Shown here one piece after another: positions 1 through 11,513 of a stretch of DNA of 64,000 nt (position 1 is its first letter; the number at the start of each line of letters is the position of its first letter). The stretch lies in assembly GCF_000420165.1 (NCBI RefSeq), contig NZ_ATUK01000012.1, positions 248,001 through 312,000 on the forward strand, written 5' to 3'. This stretch comes from Thioalkalivibrio sp. AKL19 (GTDB lineage Bacteria; Pseudomonadota; Gammaproteobacteria; Ectothiorhodospirales; Ectothiorhodospiraceae). Made by a program: the position numbers and the translations under genes. The notes beneath the pieces are model-generated. The model saw only the letters and a list, made by a program, of their open reading frames with translations. It was not told the DNA's origin and did no database searches.

Positions 1-1084
1 CGCAGATCATGCTCAGGCGGTCCACGTCCGGGTTCAGCGAACACAGGCCGTTGGACAGCGCCTCGGGAAGCATGGGAATGACATTGTTCGGGAAATACAC
101 CGATGTGCCACGGATACGCGCCTCGCGATCCAGCGCGGCGTCGCGCTCGACATAGTGCGACACGTCGGCGATCGCGACCCACAGCCGCCAGCCTTTACCT
201 TCCGGCTCGCAGTACAGCGCATCGTCGAAGTCGCGGGCGTCATCACCGTCGATGGTGACGAATGGCTTCTCGCGCAGGTCCAGGCGGCCCTTCTTGTCCG
301 CCTCGGCCACCTCGGCACCGAGCTCGTCGGCGGCGGCCGTGACCTCGTCCGGCCACTCGTGGGGCAGACCATGGGCACGGATCGCGATGTCGATCTCCAT
401 GCCCGGCGCCATGTGCTCGCCGAGGACCTCCTGCACGTCGCCGCGCAGACGCGCGGTGCGCGAGGCCGACTCGCGGATGCGCACGACCACGATCTGGTCA
501 TCCTCCGCCTCGCCCAGACCATCTGGCGGCACCAGGATGTCGTGGGTGATGCGCTTGTTGTCCGGCGTCAGGATGCCGACGCCGTCCTCGATCTTCAGGC
601 GCCCCACGACCTGCGTGGTGTTGCGCTCCAGGACCTCGACGATCCCGCCTTCGCGGCGGCCCCGGCGGTCCACGCCCATGACCCGGGCCAGGACCCGGTC
701 GCCATGGAACACACCACGCATCTGCTTGGGCGACAGGAACAGATCGTCGTCCTGCTCGTCCGGCACCAGAAAGCCGAAGCCATCCGGATGACCGATCACG
801 CGGCCGCGGATCAGGTCTTCCTGATTGACGGGCAGGTAGGCGCCCCGGCGGTTGCAAAGGGCCTGGCCGTCGCGTTCCATCGCCTTCAGGCGACGGCGAA
901 GGGCCTCGAGACGATCGTCATCGTCGATCTGCAGCCGCTCCGCAATCTCGTCATAGGACAGCGGATTGTCCGCTTCCTGCAGGAGCCCGAGGATGAACTC
1001 GCGGCTGGGGATGGGGTTGTCGTACTTCTGCGCCTCGCGCTCGAAGTTGGGGTCGGCGGGGGTCTTGCGACGTTGTCTTGGCAT
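1..1084 (-). CDS. rnr: Ribonuclease R (RNase R), N-terminal part, truncated by window edge
   Basis: This is a 3'-5' exoribonuclease that degrades structured RNA. Translating the minus strand from the ATG at 1084 gives an open frame of about 361 residues that runs off the window. It begins with a basic stretch and a winged-helix-like region, continues through cold-shock/OB-type segments, and reaches the RNB catalytic domain near residue 280, where DGDDARDFDDA supplies the Asp cluster of the RNase II/R family. The extra N-terminal region before the OB segments favours RNase R over RNase II. The remaining RNB and S1 domains lie outside the window. The frame is clear from codon content; the start is the first ATG in frame. 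Confidence 0.93.
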   Translation of the reverse strand, partial: MPRQRRKTPADPNFEREAQKYDNPIPSREFILGLLQEADNPLSYDEIAERLQIDDDDRLEALRRRLKAMERDGQALCNRRGAYLPVNQEDLIRGRVIGHPDGFGFLVPDEQDDDLFLSPKQMRGVFHGDRVLARVMGVDRRGRREGGIVEVLERNTTQVVGRLKIEDGVGILTPDNKRITHDILVPPDGLGEAEDDQIVVVRIRESASRTARLRGDVQEVLGEHMAPGMEIDIAIRAHGLPHEWPDEVTAAADELGAEVAEADKKGRLDLREKPFVTIDGDDARDFDDALYCEPEGKGWRLWVAIADVSHYVERDAALDREARIRGTSVYFPNNVIPMLPEALSNGLCSLNPDVDRLSMIC

Positions 1085-1554
1085 TCAGTGAACTCTGTGG
1101 ATGTTGCAATGGGCAGCCCGTCGCCGGGGATCCGGCCGGGCGCGCAAGGGAAACGCTGATTCTTGTACACGCTCGCGACATTGGTCGCGGCTGCGCGCCA
1201 ACAAGGCGCGCCGAGCGAGGTATGGGCAGGCCACACCCGCAAAGCAACACCGCGAGCAGGCCCGTTCCCGTCCATGACGGGCGGCCGAGCCGCCCCTTGC
1301 CCTCACTTGCCGGGCGGGTGGCCCCGTTCCCCGAGCCAGCGCCCCACCCCGCATCAATCAAGAGCGGGCGGGCAGAACCACTGCCGCGACAGCGGCGTCT
1401 GGCCCCGAAAACGGGGGAGCGCCAACGCGAGCGTGTACATGTATCAGCGTTCCCCAAGGCGCCCATTATGAGGCATGCGGAATTTTGTTGCGCGGGCGGC
1501 CCGCTCGTGCCGCCTGGCGCACACCAGAAGCGGCGATTTTCACCCCCCGGGACG
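1085..1554. other. Intergenic region between rnr and the tRNA-Leu promoter
   Basis: No convincing coding sequence is seen on either strand; the long frames here do not resemble proteins and have no ribosome binding sites. A GC-rich hairpin with a 7-bp stem (GGGCGGC/GCCGCCC, 1279-1295) is present but has no T tract. The rnr promoter must lie in this stretch or upstream of it on the minus strand, but no near-consensus promoter was recognised. Confidence 0.5.
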
Positions 1555-1583
1555 TTGACAGCCTCACGACCGCGCACTATATT
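1555..1583 (+). promoter_or_regulatory. Sigma-70 promoter of tRNA-Leu
   Basis: A perfect -35 box TTGACA (1555-1560) is followed after exactly 17 bp by TATATT (1578-1583). A GC-rich discriminator (GCGCGCTCC) follows, as is usual for stringently controlled stable-RNA promoters. Initiation is expected near 1590, about 45 bp upstream of the mature tRNA 5' end. Confidence 0.88.
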
Positions 1584-1635
1584 GCGCGCTCCTGAAGCGC
1601 AGGACACACGGTTTTCCCTGTGTGTCGTCCCTCGT

Positions 1636-1722
1636 GCCGAGGTGGCGGAATTGGTAGACGCGCTAGCTTCAGGTGCTAGTGGGGGTAACCCCGTGGAGGT
1701 TCAAGTCCTCTCCTCGGCACCA
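1636..1722 (+). tRNA. tRNA-Leu (anticodon CAG)
   Basis: This is an 87-nt class II tRNA. The acceptor stem GCCGAGG (1636-1642) pairs with CCTCGGC (1712-1718), followed by A73 and an encoded CCA (1720-1722). The anticodon stem CTAGC/GCTAG encloses the loop TTCAGGT, giving anticodon CAG. A long variable arm (TGGGGGTAACCCCG) and a T arm with GGTTCAAGTCC are present. The gene stands alone behind its own strong promoter. Confidence 0.97.
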
Positions 1723-1812
1723 TTTCTATGCTTCAACCCAATCCCGATCGAACTTGTCGACGCGGCATCCACATGGATGGCGCGATGTTTCTGCGTGGGC
1801 GTCTTGCCGCAG

Positions 1813-1862
1813 CCGGGCTTTGTCCCGCCCGGGGCGCACCCGGGGCCAGCCCGGTGTGCGCC
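1813..1862. other. Two adjacent GC hairpins between tRNA-Leu and purA
   Basis: The stem CCGGGC/GCCCGG spans 1813-1832. It is followed directly by GGCGCAC/GTGCGCC spanning 1833-1862, whose inner stem is CCGGG-like. They lie between convergent tRNA-Leu and purA. No T tract follows either hairpin, so they may block RNA decay or act with Rho rather than serve as intrinsic terminators. Confidence 0.45.
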
Positions 1863-1882
1863 CTGCGCGTTCGCGGGCGCGA

Positions 1883-4362
<2,480 letters not shown>

Positions 4363-4413
4363 TTCGTCCCTGCCCTTGTACTGTGATCCACCACGGCCAC
4401 GGGGAAACCCGGC

Positions 4414-4443
4414 AAAAATCGGGCCCGGAATCTTCCGGGCCCG
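4414..4443 (-). terminator. Intrinsic terminator after hflC
   Basis: A perfect 11-bp inverted repeat (4420-4430 with 4433-4443, core GGGCCCGG) is followed on the minus strand by T5 (complement of A5 at 4414-4418). It lies 50 bp beyond the hflC stop and separates hflKC from hisZ-purA, which therefore probably has its own promoter in 4363-4413. Confidence 0.85.
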
Positions 4444-4492
4444 TTGCAAACGGCCACCTTCAAGGCAGCCACCGCCGCCCGCTACTGCCCGG

Positions 4493-5377
4493 TTACCGGG
4501 TCGGCAGCGGCGCCGGGCGTTCGCCACCCGGGGCGTTGAAGAACTGGAAGAACTCGGAGTTCGGTTCCAGGATAAAGGTACTGTTCTCGCCGCTCATGCT
4601 GTTGCGGTAGGCAATGAGGCTGCGATAGAAGCGGAAGAAGTCCTGATCCTCCCCGAACGAACGTCCCAGGGTCTCGGTCGCGATCGCGTCACCCGCACCA
4701 CGGATCTCTTCCGAATCGCGGTAGGCGTTCGCCAGGATGACCGTGCGTTCGCGATCGGCGCGGGAGCGAATCCGTTCGGCCTCCTCCTGACCGCGAGCGC
4801 GGAAGTCCTGTGCCACGCGCTGACGCTCGGCGCGCATGCGCTCGTACACGGACTCGGACACCTCCTCCGGCAGGTCCATGCGACGGATACGCACGTCGAC
4901 CAGATCGATCCCCAGCTCCTGCGCGGTCTCCAGCGCGGTCTGGCGCACCGCACCCATGATCGTCAGGCGCTCGCCCGCGACCACGTCCTGCAGCTCGAAG
5001 CGGGCGAATTCGTTGCGCATCCCGTCGCGCAGAATCTGCGCCAGGCGCTCCTCGGCCAGGCGCTCGTCCCCGCGAGTCGCGCGGTAGAACTGGCCGACAT
5101 CGTCGATCCGCCACTTGGCGTAGAAGTCGACGATGATGTTCTTCGCCTCGGAGGTCAGGAACCGATCCGGCGGGATATTCAGCGTCATGATCCGGGCGTC
5201 GAACTTCTCGACGTTCTGGATCAGCGGGAACTTGAAGTGCAGCCCCGGGCTCGGGTCGACCTCGCGGATCTCCCCGAGGGCGAACTTGATCACGCGGTCG
5301 CGTTCGTCAACCGTGTAGGTCGACAGGGCGACCACGATCCCGAGCACGACGACGGCAATACCGACTATGCGTAACAT
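4493..5377 (-). CDS. hflC: HflC, SPFH-domain regulator of FtsH protease
   Basis: HflC forms, with HflK, a large membrane cage that surrounds the FtsH AAA protease and modulates its activity. The 294-residue product begins with one hydrophobic membrane anchor (about residues 3-20), followed by an SPFH/band-7 domain and a long charged helical region (EEAERIRSRADRERT). The ATG at 5377 overlaps the hflK stop (TAATG). A terminator follows downstream. Length and domain order fit the family. Confidence 0.96.
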   Translation of the reverse strand: MLRIVGIAVVVLGIVVALSTYTVDERDRVIKFALGEIREVDPSPGLHFKFPLIQNVEKFDARIMTLNIPPDRFLTSEAKNIIVDFYAKWRIDDVGQFYRATRGDERLAEERLAQILRDGMRNEFARFELQDVVAGERLTIMGAVRQTALETAQELGIDLVDVRIRRMDLPEEVSESVYERMRAERQRVAQDFRARGQEEAERIRSRADRERTVILANAYRDSEEIRGAGDAIATETLGRSFGEDQDFFRFYRSLIAYRNSMSGENSTFILEPNSEFFQFFNAPGGERPAPLPTR

Positions 5378-6591
5378 TAGCGCACCTCCCGCGAACGCTG
5401 GGCGGCCGGGTTGCGGTCACCCAGTCGGCTCGTGCCCGTGCCACTGTTGCCGAACGTGCTGCGACTGGTATCCAGTGGCCGCGGCGTCGGCGTGTCGCCG
5501 GAATCATTGGTGGACCGCCGCCCCTGGAACAGCTGATCCAGGGGCAGCATCATCAGGTTGTTGCTACTGCCGACATCCAGCATCACCTTGCGGGAATCCT
5601 GCAGCACGGCCTCGACGGCCTCGAGATACAGACGGTCGCGGGTCACATCCGGCGCCTGCTGGTACTCGGCCAGCAACTGATCAAAGCGGGAGGCATCACC
5701 TTCGGCACGCGCGATGACCTGATCCCGATACCCCTCGGCCTCTTCGATGACGCGGGCGGCCTGACCGCGGGCCCGCGGGATCACGCCATTGGCATAGGCC
5801 TCGGCCTCGTTGCGGAAGCGCACCTCGTCCTCGCGGGCCCGGATGGCGTCGGCGAAGGACTCCTGTACCGGCTCGGGCGGCTGGGCCTGCTGCATGGACA
5901 CGGCCGTTACGATAATGCCGGCCCCGTAGGCGTCCAGATTCTCCTGCATCACTACCCGCGAGGAGGACGCAATCTCGCCACGCCCCTCGCCAAGAATGAA
6001 GTCCAGGTTGTTCTTGCCGATCCGTTCGCGGATCGCCGACTCCATCACCTGGTTCACGGTGGTGTCCGGGTCCCGCACATTGAACAGGTAATCGACCAGA
6101 TCCAGGATGCGGTACTGCACCGCGATGTCGACGTCGATAATGTTTTCGTCACCTGTCACGATCAGCGCGCGATGGGACAGGGTGCGCACGTTGTCGACAT
6201 TCTCGATCTCGACGCGCTCGATCGGGTACGGCAGGTGCCAGCCCGGCCCCGGGTTTTTCACTTGCTGGAATTCGCCGAAACGCAGCACGACGCCGCGCTC
6301 GCCTTCCGAGATGATATGGAATCCGGAGGCCAGCCAGACGACCACGGCAATGATCAGACCGAGGCTGACCAGGGCCTGCGTCCCGCGCCCCATGCCGCCG
6401 CTTCCGGAACCGCCGGAGCCACCACTGCCGCCTCCGCCGAAGATGCCGTTCAGCTGACGCGACAGCTTGCGCATCATCTCCTCGAGGTCGGGGGGCTGAT
6501 TGCCGCCCCCGCCGCCACCGCTTCCGCGCTGGCCGCCGCCACCCCCACTCCAGGGGTCTCGGTTGTTGTTTCCCGGTTCGTTCCAGGGCAT
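5377..6591 (-). CDS. hflK: HflK, SPFH-domain regulator of FtsH protease
   Basis: HflK is the partner of HflC in the membrane complex that controls FtsH proteolysis. The 404-residue protein has a Gly-rich, Trp/Pro-containing N-terminal tail (residues 1-70, several poly-Gly runs), a single membrane helix near 72-90, and a band-7 domain starting at EGERGVVLRFGEF. A C-terminal coiled-coil region and a low-complexity polar tail follow. The poly-Gly tail is typical of HflK, not an assembly artefact. hflK lies 139 bp downstream of acpS on the same strand. Confidence 0.96.
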   Translation of the reverse strand: MPWNEPGNNNRDPWSGGGGGQRGSGGGGGGNQPPDLEEMMRKLSRQLNGIFGGGGSGGSGGSGSGGMGRGTQALVSLGLIIAVVVWLASGFHIISEGERGVVLRFGEFQQVKNPGPGWHLPYPIERVEIENVDNVRTLSHRALIVTGDENIIDVDIAVQYRILDLVDYLFNVRDPDTTVNQVMESAIRERIGKNNLDFILGEGRGEIASSSRVVMQENLDAYGAGIIVTAVSMQQAQPPEPVQESFADAIRAREDEVRFRNEAEAYANGVIPRARGQAARVIEEAEGYRDQVIARAEGDASRFDQLLAEYQQAPDVTRDRLYLEAVEAVLQDSRKVMLDVGSSNNLMMLPLDQLFQGRRSTNDSGDTPTPRPLDTSRSTFGNSGTGTSRLGDRNPAAQRSREVR

Positions 6592-6730
6592 GAACTGGAC
6601 TCCGTCGCTCGCTCAGGGCTGCGCCCGACGCGGCGTCCGCGGACACCGGCAGGCATAAGGGGCCACATTCTAGGGAGCCACCCCCGGTCCGGCAAGCGCG
6701 CCCGGCCGGAATTGAGGGTATAGCACCAGC

Positions 6731-7123
6731 TCAGCGCCGGGGTGGACTCGCGGACTCCACGATCACGAAGGCCTGCGCGTACTCGCGCTCGTCGCTGATG
6801 CTGAGATGGATGGCCCCGGCCCCCAGGCGCTCGGCCGTGGCGCGGGCGCGCCCGTCCAGCACGAACCCGGGTCGACCGCGGGCATCATGGGTCACCCCGG
6901 CGTCGACCAGGGCCATATCCGCCCCCACCCCGCAGCCGAGCGCCTTCGACAGGGCCTCCTTGGCGGCAAAGCGGCGGGCGAGGAAGCCGGCCGGATCCTG
7001 TGCCGGCAGCGCCACGCGCTCGAGCGGATGCAGGATGCGCCCGGCCAGCCGCGCCCCGTGGCGTTCCCACATGCCCTGCATGCGCGCCACCTGGACCAGG
7101 TCGGTCCCGATGCCGAGAATCAC
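6731..7123 (-). CDS. acpS: Holo-[acyl-carrier-protein] synthase
   Basis: AcpS transfers 4'-phosphopantetheine from CoA to apo-ACP in fatty acid synthesis. I chose the GTG at 7123 because it gives the canonical N-terminus VILGIGTDLVQVARM and a 130-residue protein; the in-frame upstream ATG would overlap pdxJ. The metal-binding Asp lies in GTDL and the second signature FAAKEALSKALG near residue 55 supplies the Glu. The gene starts 7 bp after pdxJ, the usual pdxJ-acpS arrangement. Confidence 0.94.
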   Translation of the reverse strand: MILGIGTDLVQVARMQGMWERHGARLAGRILHPLERVALPAQDPAGFLARRFAAKEALSKALGCGVGADMALVDAGVTHDARGRPGFVLDGRARATAERLGAGAIHLSISDEREYAQAFVIVESASPPRR

Positions 7124-7130
7124 GGCCGAC

Positions 7131-7898
7131 TCAGACCGGGTACTGCCCGGCCGGCAGCCCCTCGCGGGCGGCATCCATCAGGCCGCGCATGTGGCTGACG
7201 GCCTCGGGCAGGCCGGTGAACAGGGCCCGGGCGACGATCGAATGCCCGATATTGAGTTCGTGAAAGACCGGGTTGGCCGCGATCGGGCGCACGTTGTCAT
7301 AGTCCAGCCCGTGGCCGGCATTGATCACCAGGCCCATGCCCTGGCCCGCCGCCGCCGCCTCGTTGATGCCGGCGAGCAGCCGCTCGCGCTCGCCGGCATC
7401 GCGGGCGTTCGCGTAGGCGCCGGTGTGCAGCTCGACCACCGGCGCGCCGATGGCCACCGCGGCCTCCAGCTGGCGCACATCCGGCTCCACGAACAGCGAG
7501 ACCTCGATCCCGGCCGCGGCCAACGGCGCGACGAACTCGCGCAGCCGGTCCAGCTGCCCCGCGGCGTCCAGGCCACCCTCGGTGGTCAGTTCCTCGCGCT
7601 TTTCCGGCACGATGCAGCAGGCCTCCGGGCGCAGCTTCAGGGCAATCGTCTGCATCCCCTCGGTGGCCGCCATCTCCAGATTCATCGGGACCTTCAGTCG
7701 GGGCTTGATACCGAAGACGTCATCGTCCTGGATATGGCGGCGATCCTCGCGCAGATGCAGGGTGATCGAATCCGCCCCGCTGGCCTCGGCCAGGCGCACC
7801 GCCTGCATCAGGTCGGGATACGGCGTATGCCGCGCCTGGCGGATGGTGGCGATGTGGTCGAGATTGACCCCGAGCTTCAGCGGAGCAGGATGCGACAT
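7131..7898 (-). CDS. pdxJ: Pyridoxine 5'-phosphate synthase
   Basis: PdxJ condenses 1-deoxyxylulose 5-phosphate with 3-amino-1-hydroxyacetone phosphate to give pyridoxine 5'-phosphate, the last step of the DXP-dependent vitamin B6 pathway. The 255-residue TIM barrel shows the family signatures GVNLDHIATIRQAR at the N-terminus, HLREDRRHIQDDDV near 48-61 and NAGHGLDYDNV near 215. It sits between recO and acpS, as in E. coli. Its pathway partner pdxA is also in the window (41.5 kb). Confidence 0.97.
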   Translation of the reverse strand: MSHPAPLKLGVNLDHIATIRQARHTPYPDLMQAVRLAEASGADSITLHLREDRRHIQDDDVFGIKPRLKVPMNLEMAATEGMQTIALKLRPEACCIVPEKREELTTEGGLDAAGQLDRLREFVAPLAAAGIEVSLFVEPDVRQLEAAVAIGAPVVELHTGAYANARDAGERERLLAGINEAAAAGQGMGLVINAGHGLDYDNVRPIAANPVFHELNIGHSIVARALFTGLPEAVSHMRGLMDAAREGLPAGQYPV

Positions 7899-7934
7899 GA
7901 TGCAGTGACCTTGTGTCGGTGCGGGCCGGAAAGC

Positions 7935-8594
7935 CTACAGCAGACCGCGGGTCCGCAGCGGCCGGCCGGCCAGATGGGTATCGATCAGCCGGCGCATGAA
8001 GTCGCGGCTGACGCGGGCCTGATTATCCGGCACGTCGGACCCGCTGGCCAGCGCCCGCAGGGCAACGCCGGGGATCGCCTCGCCACGCCCGGCGACCGCC
8101 GGTTCCAGCCCGCCGTCCGGGTCATAGCGATACCAGGCATCGGGGTCCAGAGCGGACGGATCCACATGCTCGAGCCCGGAGTCCAGCGGCGCGAGCAGGG
8201 CCCATTCGGCCCGGCGCAGAACGGCATCGGCGCGCTCGCCGGCGGCCAGCCGGGCATAGGCGGACAACAACGCAGGCAGGGCCTCAGGGATCGCGGCCTC
8301 GCGCGGGTACAACCGCAGGATCAGTTCGTTGAGGTACAACCCGCAGACCAGGGCACGCCCGGTCAGCGGGAAAACCCGCTGCTGCTCAGCCACGCTGAGG
8401 GTGGGCAGTTCGCCCCGCCCGCGCCAGGCCAGATCCAGCAGCACGAAGGGCTGCACCGATCCGGCCTTGCCGCGCACCACCGCCGAAAGGCGGCCGGCCC
8501 CGGCGGTGAGCAGCTCGAGCACCCGGCTGTTCTCGCGCAGCGGCCGCGCGTGCAGTACCACCCCCTGGGTGACCGCCGACGCCGCGCCGCTCAT
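7935..8594 (-). CDS. recO: DNA repair protein RecO
   Basis: RecO works with RecF and RecR to load RecA onto SSB-coated single-stranded DNA. The 219-residue product has the N-terminal OB fold (TQGVVLHARPLRENSRVLELLT, GRLSAVVRGK) and an alpha-helical C-terminal half (GLYLNELILRLYPRE). No CxxC zinc finger is visible, as in many gammaproteobacterial RecO proteins. The gene begins 16 bp after era, the conserved rnc-era-recO order. Confidence 0.92.
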   Translation of the reverse strand: MSGAASAVTQGVVLHARPLRENSRVLELLTAGAGRLSAVVRGKAGSVQPFVLLDLAWRGRGELPTLSVAEQQRVFPLTGRALVCGLYLNELILRLYPREAAIPEALPALLSAYARLAAGERADAVLRRAEWALLAPLDSGLEHVDPSALDPDAWYRYDPDGGLEPAVAGRGEAIPGVALRALASGSDVPDNQARVSRDFMRRLIDTHLAGRPLRTRGLL

Positions 8595-8610
8595 GCCCGT
8601 CGCGGGGCCC

Positions 8611-9534
8611 TCATCGCGGCTCCTCGATGCCCAGCTCGCGCAGGGCGCGCGGGTTGCGGGTCCAGTCGGCCTCCACGCGCACGGTGAGTCGCAGCATCAC
8701 CTTGCGTTCCAGCAGTTCCTCCAGCTGGACACGGGCCGCCTGGCCAATACGCTTGAGGCGCTGACCACCCTTGCCGATGACGATGCCCTTCTGGCTGTCG
8801 CGCTCGACCAGGATCACGGCGTCGATGTGGGTGGTGCGCGGCTCGTCCGCCCAGTCTTCCACGCGCACCGCCACCGAGTACGGCACCTCCTGCCCAAGGT
8901 GCTCCAGCATGGACTCGCGGATCATCTCCTCGGCGCGAAAGCGCTGCGGACGATCCGAGAGCTGATCGGGGTCGTACAGGAACGGGCCCTCCGGGATATG
9001 CGCCCGGATCTCCGCGATCAGGCCCTCCAGGTTCGAGCCGGTCTTCGCCGACAGCGGCACCACGCCGGCGTAGTCGAAGGCCGCGGCACGGGCCTCGATA
9101 AACGGCAACAGCTCTTCCTTCGCGCGGAACTGGTCAACCTTGTTGATGACCAGCAACGCCGGGCGCCCGGAATGACGGATGGTCTCCTCGATGCGCTCGT
9201 CGCCGGGGCCGAACTCTCCGGCCTCGACGATGAAGCAGACCAGATCGGCATCCGCCAGCGCCTGACTGGCCGTGCGATTGAGGACCCGGTTCACCAGTTG
9301 GGTACGCTCGGTGTCGATCCCCGGGGTATCCATCAGCACGACCTGGTCCTGCCCCTCGGTCACGATGCCGAGGATGCGGTTGCGCGTGGTATGCGGCCGG
9401 CGGGTGGTCGCCGCCAGCTTCTCGCCGACCAGACGATTCATCAGCGTGGTCTTGCCCACGTTGGGGCGGCCGATCAGCGCAACCAGACCGCAGCGCGTGG
9501 AGTCGCCCGCGGGGCCTTCGTCGATTTCACTCAT
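8611..9534 (-). CDS. era: GTPase Era
   Basis: Era is an essential GTPase that binds the 3' end of 16S rRNA and aids 30S subunit maturation. The 307-residue protein has the P-loop GRPNVGKT at residues 22-29, DTPG (G3), NKVD (G4) and SAKTG (G5). A C-terminal KH domain contains GIVIGKGGQRLK. The ATG at 9534 overlaps the rnc stop as ATGA, indicating coupling with RNase III. Confidence 0.97.
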   Translation of the reverse strand: MSEIDEGPAGDSTRCGLVALIGRPNVGKTTLMNRLVGEKLAATTRRPHTTRNRILGIVTEGQDQVVLMDTPGIDTERTQLVNRVLNRTASQALADADLVCFIVEAGEFGPGDERIEETIRHSGRPALLVINKVDQFRAKEELLPFIEARAAAFDYAGVVPLSAKTGSNLEGLIAEIRAHIPEGPFLYDPDQLSDRPQRFRAEEMIRESMLEHLGQEVPYSVAVRVEDWADEPRTTHIDAVILVERDSQKGIVIGKGGQRLKRIGQAARVQLEELLERKVMLRLTVRVEADWTRNPRALRELGIEEPR

Positions 9535-10232
9535 TGTTCCTGTACCTGTTGCAGGCGTTTCAGGGCGGCCTCGGCCGCGGCCTGCTCGGCGCGGCGCCGC
9601 GAGGAACCCTGCCCGCGCTGCCCCCAGCCCTGGGTCGGCAGGTGCACCGCCACGGTGAACTGGCGCTTGTGATCGGGACCGGCCACCTCCAGCACCTCGT
9701 AGACCGGCAGCTCCGCATTGCGGCCCTGGAGCTGTTCCTGCAGACGGGTCTTGGGGTCCTTCAGCGATTCGGCGGAGGGCAGATCGTTCAGGCGTTCGGC
9801 GTACAGCGCCAGGGTAAATTCGCGCGCGGCCTGCATGCCCGCCTCGCGGTAGGTCACCCCGATCAGGGCCTCCACCGCGTCGGCCAGGATGGAGTCGCGC
9901 CGCTGGCCGCCGCTCTTGCGTTCGCCCTGGCCCAGATTCAGCGTGCCCTCGAGACCGGTCTCCCGCGCGAGGGCCGCCAGCGATTCGCGATTGACCAGGG
10001 CGGCGCGCAGACGGGTCAGGTCCCCTTCCGGGGCGTCCGGAAGCTTTTCGTACAGGGCGTCGGCGATCACCAGACCGAGGACGGCGTCTCCGAGGAATTC
10101 CAGGCGCTCGTTGTTGCGCCCGCCGGCACTGCGATGGGTCAGCGCCTGGCCCACGCCCTCCCCATCGCGCACGGCCGGCGGCAGCAGACTGCGAAAGTCG
10201 CGGCTCACGGAAACACCCTGCGAGGCATGCAA
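9531..10232 (-). CDS. rnc: Ribonuclease III
   Basis: RNase III cleaves double-stranded RNA, including the rRNA precursor and structured mRNAs. The 233-residue protein has the RNase III signature NERLEFLGDAVLGL near residues 40-53, the second catalytic acidic cluster DAVEALIG, and a C-terminal double-stranded-RNA-binding domain ending in a basic RRRAEQAAAEAAL helix. The ATG at 10232 gives a slightly extended N-terminus; a start a few residues in cannot be excluded. Confidence 0.96.
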   Translation of the reverse strand: MHASQGVSVSRDFRSLLPPAVRDGEGVGQALTHRSAGGRNNERLEFLGDAVLGLVIADALYEKLPDAPEGDLTRLRAALVNRESLAALARETGLEGTLNLGQGERKSGGQRRDSILADAVEALIGVTYREAGMQAAREFTLALYAERLNDLPSAESLKDPKTRLQEQLQGRNAELPVYEVLEVAGPDHKRQFTVAVHLPTQGWGQRGQGSSRRRAEQAAAEAALKRLQQVQEQ

Positions 10233-10256
10233 TGAATCGGATCGACACCGCCCCCG

Positions 10257-10634
10257 TCAGGGAGCGAGCGTCTCGCTGTTCGAGAAGCGCGCGACCACGT
10301 CCACGTTGCCGAGGAACTCGCGGCGGACCTCGTACTCCAGTTGCAGGCGGCGGCCCTCGCCGTGCTCGGTCACGCTGAAGTCCTCCTCGACGATCCCGTC
10401 ATACACCGAGTTGATCTGGAAGCGGCGGTTGATCTCGCGCCACAGCTCGCGCTCGCTCTTGTCGGCGGCGCCGGTCTGGGTGGCGACGTCCTGCATGATC
10501 GAGCGCACGGTGAGGAACTGGGTGTACTGCGTGCCCATCTTGATCACGAACGTGCCGACCAGCAGCGCCAGAAAGATCAGCGCAAGAATGGTGACGGCGC
10601 CCGCGCCCTGCATCGAGTGTCTGGAATGTCGCAT
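10257..10634 (-). CDS. DUF4845 single-pass membrane protein
   Basis: This is a 125-residue protein with one hydrophobic helix at about residues 12-34 and a short basic N-terminus, followed by a polar extracytoplasmic domain (about 35-125). It matches the DUF4845 family, which in many gammaproteobacteria lies between lepB and rnc exactly as here. Function is unknown. The name is from recognised architecture and position, not from a search. Confidence 0.85.
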   Translation of the reverse strand: MRHSRHSMQGAGAVTILALIFLALLVGTFVIKMGTQYTQFLTVRSIMQDVATQTGAADKSERELWREINRRFQINSVYDGIVEEDFSVTEHGEGRRLQLEYEVRREFLGNVDVVARFSNSETLAP

Positions 10635-10675
10635 GAATGCCCTGCCCCCTGTATGCCTGCGCCCGCGGAACGGGC

Positions 10676-11446
10676 CTATCGAATCGCCTGACCGATGCGG
10701 GAGAAATCCCGGTGGCCCTCATTGTAATCCCAATGCAACCAGATAAAGAGCGCGCGGCCGACCAGGAGCTCCTCGGCGACGAATCCCCAGGAGCGGCTGT
10801 CATTGGAATTGTCGCGGTTGTCGCCAACCATAAAATAGTGCCCTTCGGGGACCGTGACCGAGCCATCCAGGCTCGCCTGCTGTTCGCGCATCAGGGTGTT
10901 GTAGGTGCGGTCGTCCAGCGTCTCCTCGAAGATCGACGCCCCCGACATCACCTGCCCGGAACCCTCGCCCTCGAAGGTACCCACGCGCTCGGCCGGTTGC
11001 GGCTCGCCGTTCACGTACAGCACGCGGTCGCGAAAGGCGATGGTATCGCCCGGCAGGCCGATTACCCGCTTGATGTAGTCCTCCTGCGGGTTGCGCGGAT
11101 ACTTGAACACCACCACCTCGCCGCGCTCCGGTTCGCCGGTGTCAAAGATCTTGGTGCGGGTGACCGGCAGGCGGATCCCGTAGGAGAACTTGCTGACCAT
11201 GATGAAGTCGCCCACCAGCAGGGTAGGCATCATCGAACCGGAGGGGATGCGAAACGGTTCGGCCACGAACGAGCGCAGGATCAACACGATCAGCAGCACC
11301 GGAAAGAACGAGCGCGAGTAGTCCACAAACCAGGGCATCTCGCGCTGGCGCTCGGGGCTGCGGCGCCGCCGCAGGATCACCCAGCCCAGCCAGATCAGGC
11401 CGGTCACGGCAGTTGCCAGCACCAGGATCAGTTCGAGATTTGCCAT
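10676..11446 (-). CDS. lepB: Signal peptidase I
   Basis: LepB is the inner-membrane serine protease that removes signal peptides from exported proteins. The 256-residue product has two N-terminal membrane segments (about 3-24 and 46-60). The catalytic Ser71 lies in PSGSMMPT and the catalytic Lys126 in DYIKRVIGLPGD. The C-terminal GDNRDNSNDSR box is the third signature. The ATG at 11446 was chosen over an upstream one because the upstream extension is not conserved-looking and has no signal. Confidence 0.96.
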   Translation of the reverse strand: MANLELILVLATAVTGLIWLGWVILRRRRSPERQREMPWFVDYSRSFFPVLLIVLILRSFVAEPFRIPSGSMMPTLLVGDFIMVSKFSYGIRLPVTRTKIFDTGEPERGEVVVFKYPRNPQEDYIKRVIGLPGDTIAFRDRVLYVNGEPQPAERVGTFEGEGSGQVMSGASIFEETLDDRTYNTLMREQQASLDGSVTVPEGHYFMVGDNRDNSNDSRSWGFVAEELLVGRALFIWLHWDYNEGHRDFSRIGQAIR

Positions 11447-11513
11447 GCCGTGTCCTCTGTTCCCGGCCCGCCGGGGATCGCCCAGGGCCTCGTCCGGGCC
11501 CCGGGCCTGATTG

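Noticed and set aside
155-1159. A 334-codon plus-strand open frame opposite rnr
   Set aside because: It is antisense to a clear RNase R coding frame in GC-rich DNA, where long antisense frames are common; its translation resembles no protein.
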